From Mesonia ostreae (lineage in GTDB: Bacteria > Bacteroidota > Bacteroidia > Flavobacteriales > Flavobacteriaceae): a DNA stretch of 64,000 bases. The position numbers and the translations under genes were made by a program. Shown piece after piece: positions 61,351 through 64,000 of the stretch. Location of the stretch: the NCBI RefSeq assembly GCF_031845265.1, contig NZ_JAVRBG010000010.1, positions 1 to 64,000 of the forward strand. Direction: 5' to 3'. The notes beneath the pieces are model-generated. The model saw nothing but the letters and a program-made list of their open reading frames with translations, was not told where the DNA came from and searched no databases. Each line of letters begins with the position of its first letter. Position 1 is the stretch's first letter.

Positions 61351-64000
61351 TTAATACCATCTTCTTTTGAATAGCTTAATTAAAGTATTAAAATCTAGGG
61401 ATACGATAAATCTTATTTTTTGATCATAATCTGGTTGTGCAACTTCCCAGCCCAGATTGGAATATACAGGAAAGAAAAGCTCGAAATAATCTTGCACTAA
61501 ACTTACTCTAATTCCAGTATCGTATAAAAACTCTGCTTTACTACCTTTATTCTTTACAAAACCAACATCTCCATAAGCGTGAATCCAATTCCATAGCGTA
61601 AAGCTTCCGTTGAGCGAAGTAAGCCATTGGTTAGCAAAAGCAGGCTGCAATTGTGATTTAAAACCCCCTTCGGCTTCAATGTATTGCTGACTAAAAAGTC
61701 CTTGATCTTCACTTCTTCCGTAGTAATTATAATCAAAGAGATAATCTGTGGGGCGGTCTAGCGCAAAACTAAAATAATCTGAATCTTTGGCATCATTAAA
61801 TAAGAATGCGCCTGCAAAAAAGCGAAGTTCAATTTGTCTATTGTTTAAAAATAATTTTCGCCATTTAGAAGTTACTGACACCTTACTAAATTTCTTGGCT
61901 ACTTGATAGTCAAACGTTCCCGTAAAATAGTCGGCAAAATTGCGATCACTAAAATGATACCTTGCATTTAAAACGCTATAATCTGGCTCATCTATAGTAT
62001 TTGACACATCACGATCTCTAAACACATTAATACTACGTATGCTAATGGATTGCTTTTCATTGCTGCGTAAATCTTTATTTCTAAAACCAATGCTAAGATA
62101 GGGGGAAACTTTGTGGTAGTATAAATCATTCGCATAAGAGAATCGCGTTCCACTTAGGCCAAACCGAACTCCGTATAATTCTTGATTTTGATATTGCTTG
62201 GAATACGATATGGAAGCCGAGCCCAAAACAGCACCACTTTTAAAACCGTATTTTGGCGCAATTTTATAATTAAGGTTTCGTGCTAAAACAGTTTTGTTAT
62301 ATAATTTTGGACCAATGGTAAAGCCATCGTAGAGGTTGTAATCAAACTCTGGGATAAGAAATAGTTGTTGGTAATAAGGGTCTTCAATATCTAAAAGCAG
62401 CCTAAGTTGTATGGGTTTATCTAACCAAGTGGTTACTTTTTTATAATTGTCTCTTTGATTAAATTCAGGAATAACAGCTTCATAATTTAAAGCCAAACGT
62501 TCTATATTTTTTGCAGAAATAGTCACTGTCTTTTCTTCTACAAATTGATCTACCCAAGTTTTGGAAACAATGTCTTTATCTTTAATTCCGTAAAGGGAAA
62601 TAGGAATCTTTTTACCTGTTTTATTCTTAATGGTGACCCGCAAAGAATCCCCTTCTTTTTTTACCTTAGATATTTTAAAATCTATATGGATGTTGTTGCC
62701 TACATATTCCTCAAAAAACCAATCGGTGTCTTTGTTTGTTTTGTTAGAAATAATTTTCTTAAAATTAGCAGTAGTTGTTGGCTTTAAACGATTTTGTGCG
62801 TAAAAATCTTTAATTGATTTGTTAATGACTTCATCGTCTTGTAGGTAATCTTTTAAATAATTAAGCCCGACTCCAGCTTTGTAAGGGTTGGCAATATTTT
62901 TATTGAATTTAATGAGGTTATCATTTTCCTCATTTAATGGCTGATTTAAGTTTACGCGCGCCATATTGAGATACAACAAAGGATAGCGGTCATTAAATTC
63001 TAAATCTGCCGCGTGAAACCATCTTATTCCCACAATCTCACTAAAAGAGCCTAATAATTTGGTGTTTTTATAAAACTGCTCCACATAATCCATTAAAAGA
63101 TACGTGATGATACCTTCATTGAGCCAACTTTCTTTTCTAGGATTGAGAATAAGCGTATTTTCTAAATAACTACGGGTGATGGTTTTTAGCAGCTTGATGT
63201 CGTATTGAAAACCATCTGGAAAAGGCCTTATAAAACTAGGCAGTTGATTTAGTCCATAAACTGGATTTGACAGATAATCCTCTTCAGAAATCATCAAATT
63301 ATCGTGCGGAAATTCTCCTAAACGATGATCTAAATAATGCGTAATTCTATCTATAATAAGCGCCTTCATTTCTGGTCTTAATCCGTCGTCCTCTACATTG
63401 GTAATGATATTAAGCTTATCGGTCTCAATGGTTTTAAAATTAGTGGTATTTATAATGTGAAGCTTGGTATCTACCTGATTATTTTCGCTAAAGCGGAATT
63501 GATTCGTGTGGGCTAGAATGTTTTCTCCTACTTTAGTAAAATCTGAAACCACGAGATATCCTTTCGGAATTTCTAAATTGAGATCAATATCATATGGATG
63601 TACATACAGGTCGTTAAGATCTTTATTGCTATAAAACTGCCATTCGCCATCTTGAAAAACCGAAGGTAGTATCAACCAATATCTTAGTTTAAGTCCGTTT
63701 TTGGCAGAACCGTATCGAGTAAACTTGTCTTTAGGTACTTTTATGCGGTATCGAAGTTTAATACTAACCTCTTCCTTAGGAAACAAAGGCTTATTTAATT
63801 CAATTTTTATAATGTCTGGATGCTGATCTGGCCGAGACCAATTCAGAATATCCTGATTATGTTTTGTGATAGAAAAAACTTGTGTATTACCTCTTTCATC
63901 GCCTTTTGCATAATGAAAATTACGTTGAAATTCTTCTTCGAAACGTTGTGCTAATGGAGTTTGTTTATCTCTAAAACTATTGGCCCAATCTGTTAAATAG
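61351..64000 (-). CDS. M1-like (gluzincin) protein with C-terminal barrel, 5' end missing
   Basis: The frame is open from the window edge (64000) to a stop at 61351, so the 5' end is missing; at least 882 residues. An internal TTG at 63786 is not the real start. The N-terminal part resembles the M1 peptidase beta-saddle (WLILPSVFQDGEWQ, YDIDLNLEIPKGYLVVS). The ESWLNEGIITYLLMDY block is the third zinc-ligand region, but no HExxH precedes it. The last ~350 residues look like outer-membrane barrel strands ending in Trp-Tyr. It may be an inactive peptidase domain anchored to a barrel. Confidence 0.8.
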   Translation of the reverse strand, partial: YLTDWANSFRDKQTPLAQRFEEEFQRNFHYAKGDERGNTQVFSITKHNQDILNWSRPDQHPDIIKIELNKPLFPKEEVSIKLRYRIKVPKDKFTRYGSAKNGLKLRYWLILPSVFQDGEWQFYSNKDLNDLYVHPYDIDLNLEIPKGYLVVSDFTKVGENILAHTNQFRFSENNQVDTKLHIINTTNFKTIETDKLNIITNVEDDGLRPEMKALIIDRITHYLDHRLGEFPHDNLMISEEDYLSNPVYGLNQLPSFIRPFPDGFQYDIKLLKTITRSYLENTLILNPRKESWLNEGIITYLLMDYVEQFYKNTKLLGSFSEIVGIRWFHAADLEFNDRYPLLYLNMARVNLNQPLNEENDNLIKFNKNIANPYKAGVGLNYLKDYLQDDEVINKSIKDFYAQNRLKPTTTANFKKIISNKTNKDTDWFFEEYVGNNIHIDFKISKVKKEGDSLRVTIKNKTGKKIPISLYGIKDKDIVSKTWVDQFVEEKTVTISAKNIERLALNYEAVIPEFNQRDNYKKVTTWLDKPIQLRLLLDIEDPYYQQLFLIPEFDYNLYDGFTIGPKLYNKTVLARNLNYKIAPKYGFKSGAVLGSASISYSKQYQNQELYGVRFGLSGTRFSYANDLYYHKVSPYLSIGFRNKDLRSNEKQSISIRSINVFRDRDVSNTIDEPDYSVLNARYHFSDRNFADYFTGTFDYQVAKKFSKVSVTSKWRKLFLNNRQIELRFFAGAFLFNDAKDSDYFSFALDRPTDYLFDYNYYGRSEDQGLFSQQYIEAEGGFKSQLQPAFANQWLTSLNGSFTLWNWIHAYGDVGFVKNKGSKAEFLYDTGIRVSLVQDYFELFFPVYSNLGWEVAQPDYDQKIRFIVSLDFNTLIKLFKRRWY

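Noticed and set aside
1..64000. CRISPR array, prophage, insertion sequence or biosynthetic toxin cluster
   Set aside because: No regularly spaced repeats, transposase, integrase, phage structural or toxin/antitoxin pattern was seen in the window.

Overview
The window looks like chromosomal DNA from a member of the Flavobacteriaceae (Bacteroidota). It is AT-rich, and promoters fit the Bacteroidota pattern (-33 TTG / -7 TAnnTTTG, 19-20 bp apart). Gene content agrees: type IX secretion (PorQ, a C-terminal sorting domain), TonB-dependent receptors paired with HmuY-type proteins, menaquinone synthesis, a zeaxanthin cluster and many short lipoproteins. No prophage, insertion-sequence transposase, rRNA or CRISPR array was seen. 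Genus cannot be fixed from this sequence alone.

Layout. 1-7.6 kb: a Cys-rich small protein, then a haem/iron uptake locus (TonB receptor and two HmuY-family proteins on the minus strand; a divergent DUF6607, FMN-binding and membrane-protein operon on the plus strand). 7.6-17.5 kb: guaB, three periplasmic parvulin-type foldase genes plus a MoxR ATPase, and aconitase. 17.6-23 kb: a tight minus-strand operon of a B12-type light-sensing regulator with crtI, crtB, crtZ and crtY, then a Leu/Lys/Lys tRNA operon. 23-31 kb: aroK, a phosphoribosyltransferase, an S4 protein, an FKBP lipoprotein, porQ, cmk and rpsA. 31-40 kb: an ABC exporter, a DUF3095 protein, a CIA30 protein, a GH20 glycosidase, a gene with an in-frame stop, and several unknowns. 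40-46 kb: thioesterase, menF and menD, then DUF2853 and a CvfB-like protein. 45.9-49.3 kb: a putative copper-uptake locus with an OprC/NosA-like receptor. 49.5-54 kb: trxA-deoC-deoD and a set of small secreted proteins. 54-64 kb: menB, two PH-domain membrane proteins, asnB, a fused 2-oxoacid dehydrogenase E1, and the 3' part of a large M1-like protein with a C-terminal barrel.

The strongest new signal is upstream of asnB. A 14-codon reading frame with six Asn codons, five of them consecutive, is followed by a terminator hairpin and a competing antiterminator pairing. This is a complete ribosome-mediated attenuator that would make asparagine synthetase respond to charged tRNA-Asn. Other points of note are the cobalamin-photoreceptor residues in the carotenoid regulator, a CxxxM...HxM copper signature in the second TonB receptor, a tandemly duplicated four-Cys protein at the start, an over-represented palindrome TTCCGCGGAA, and several palindromic intergenic elements.
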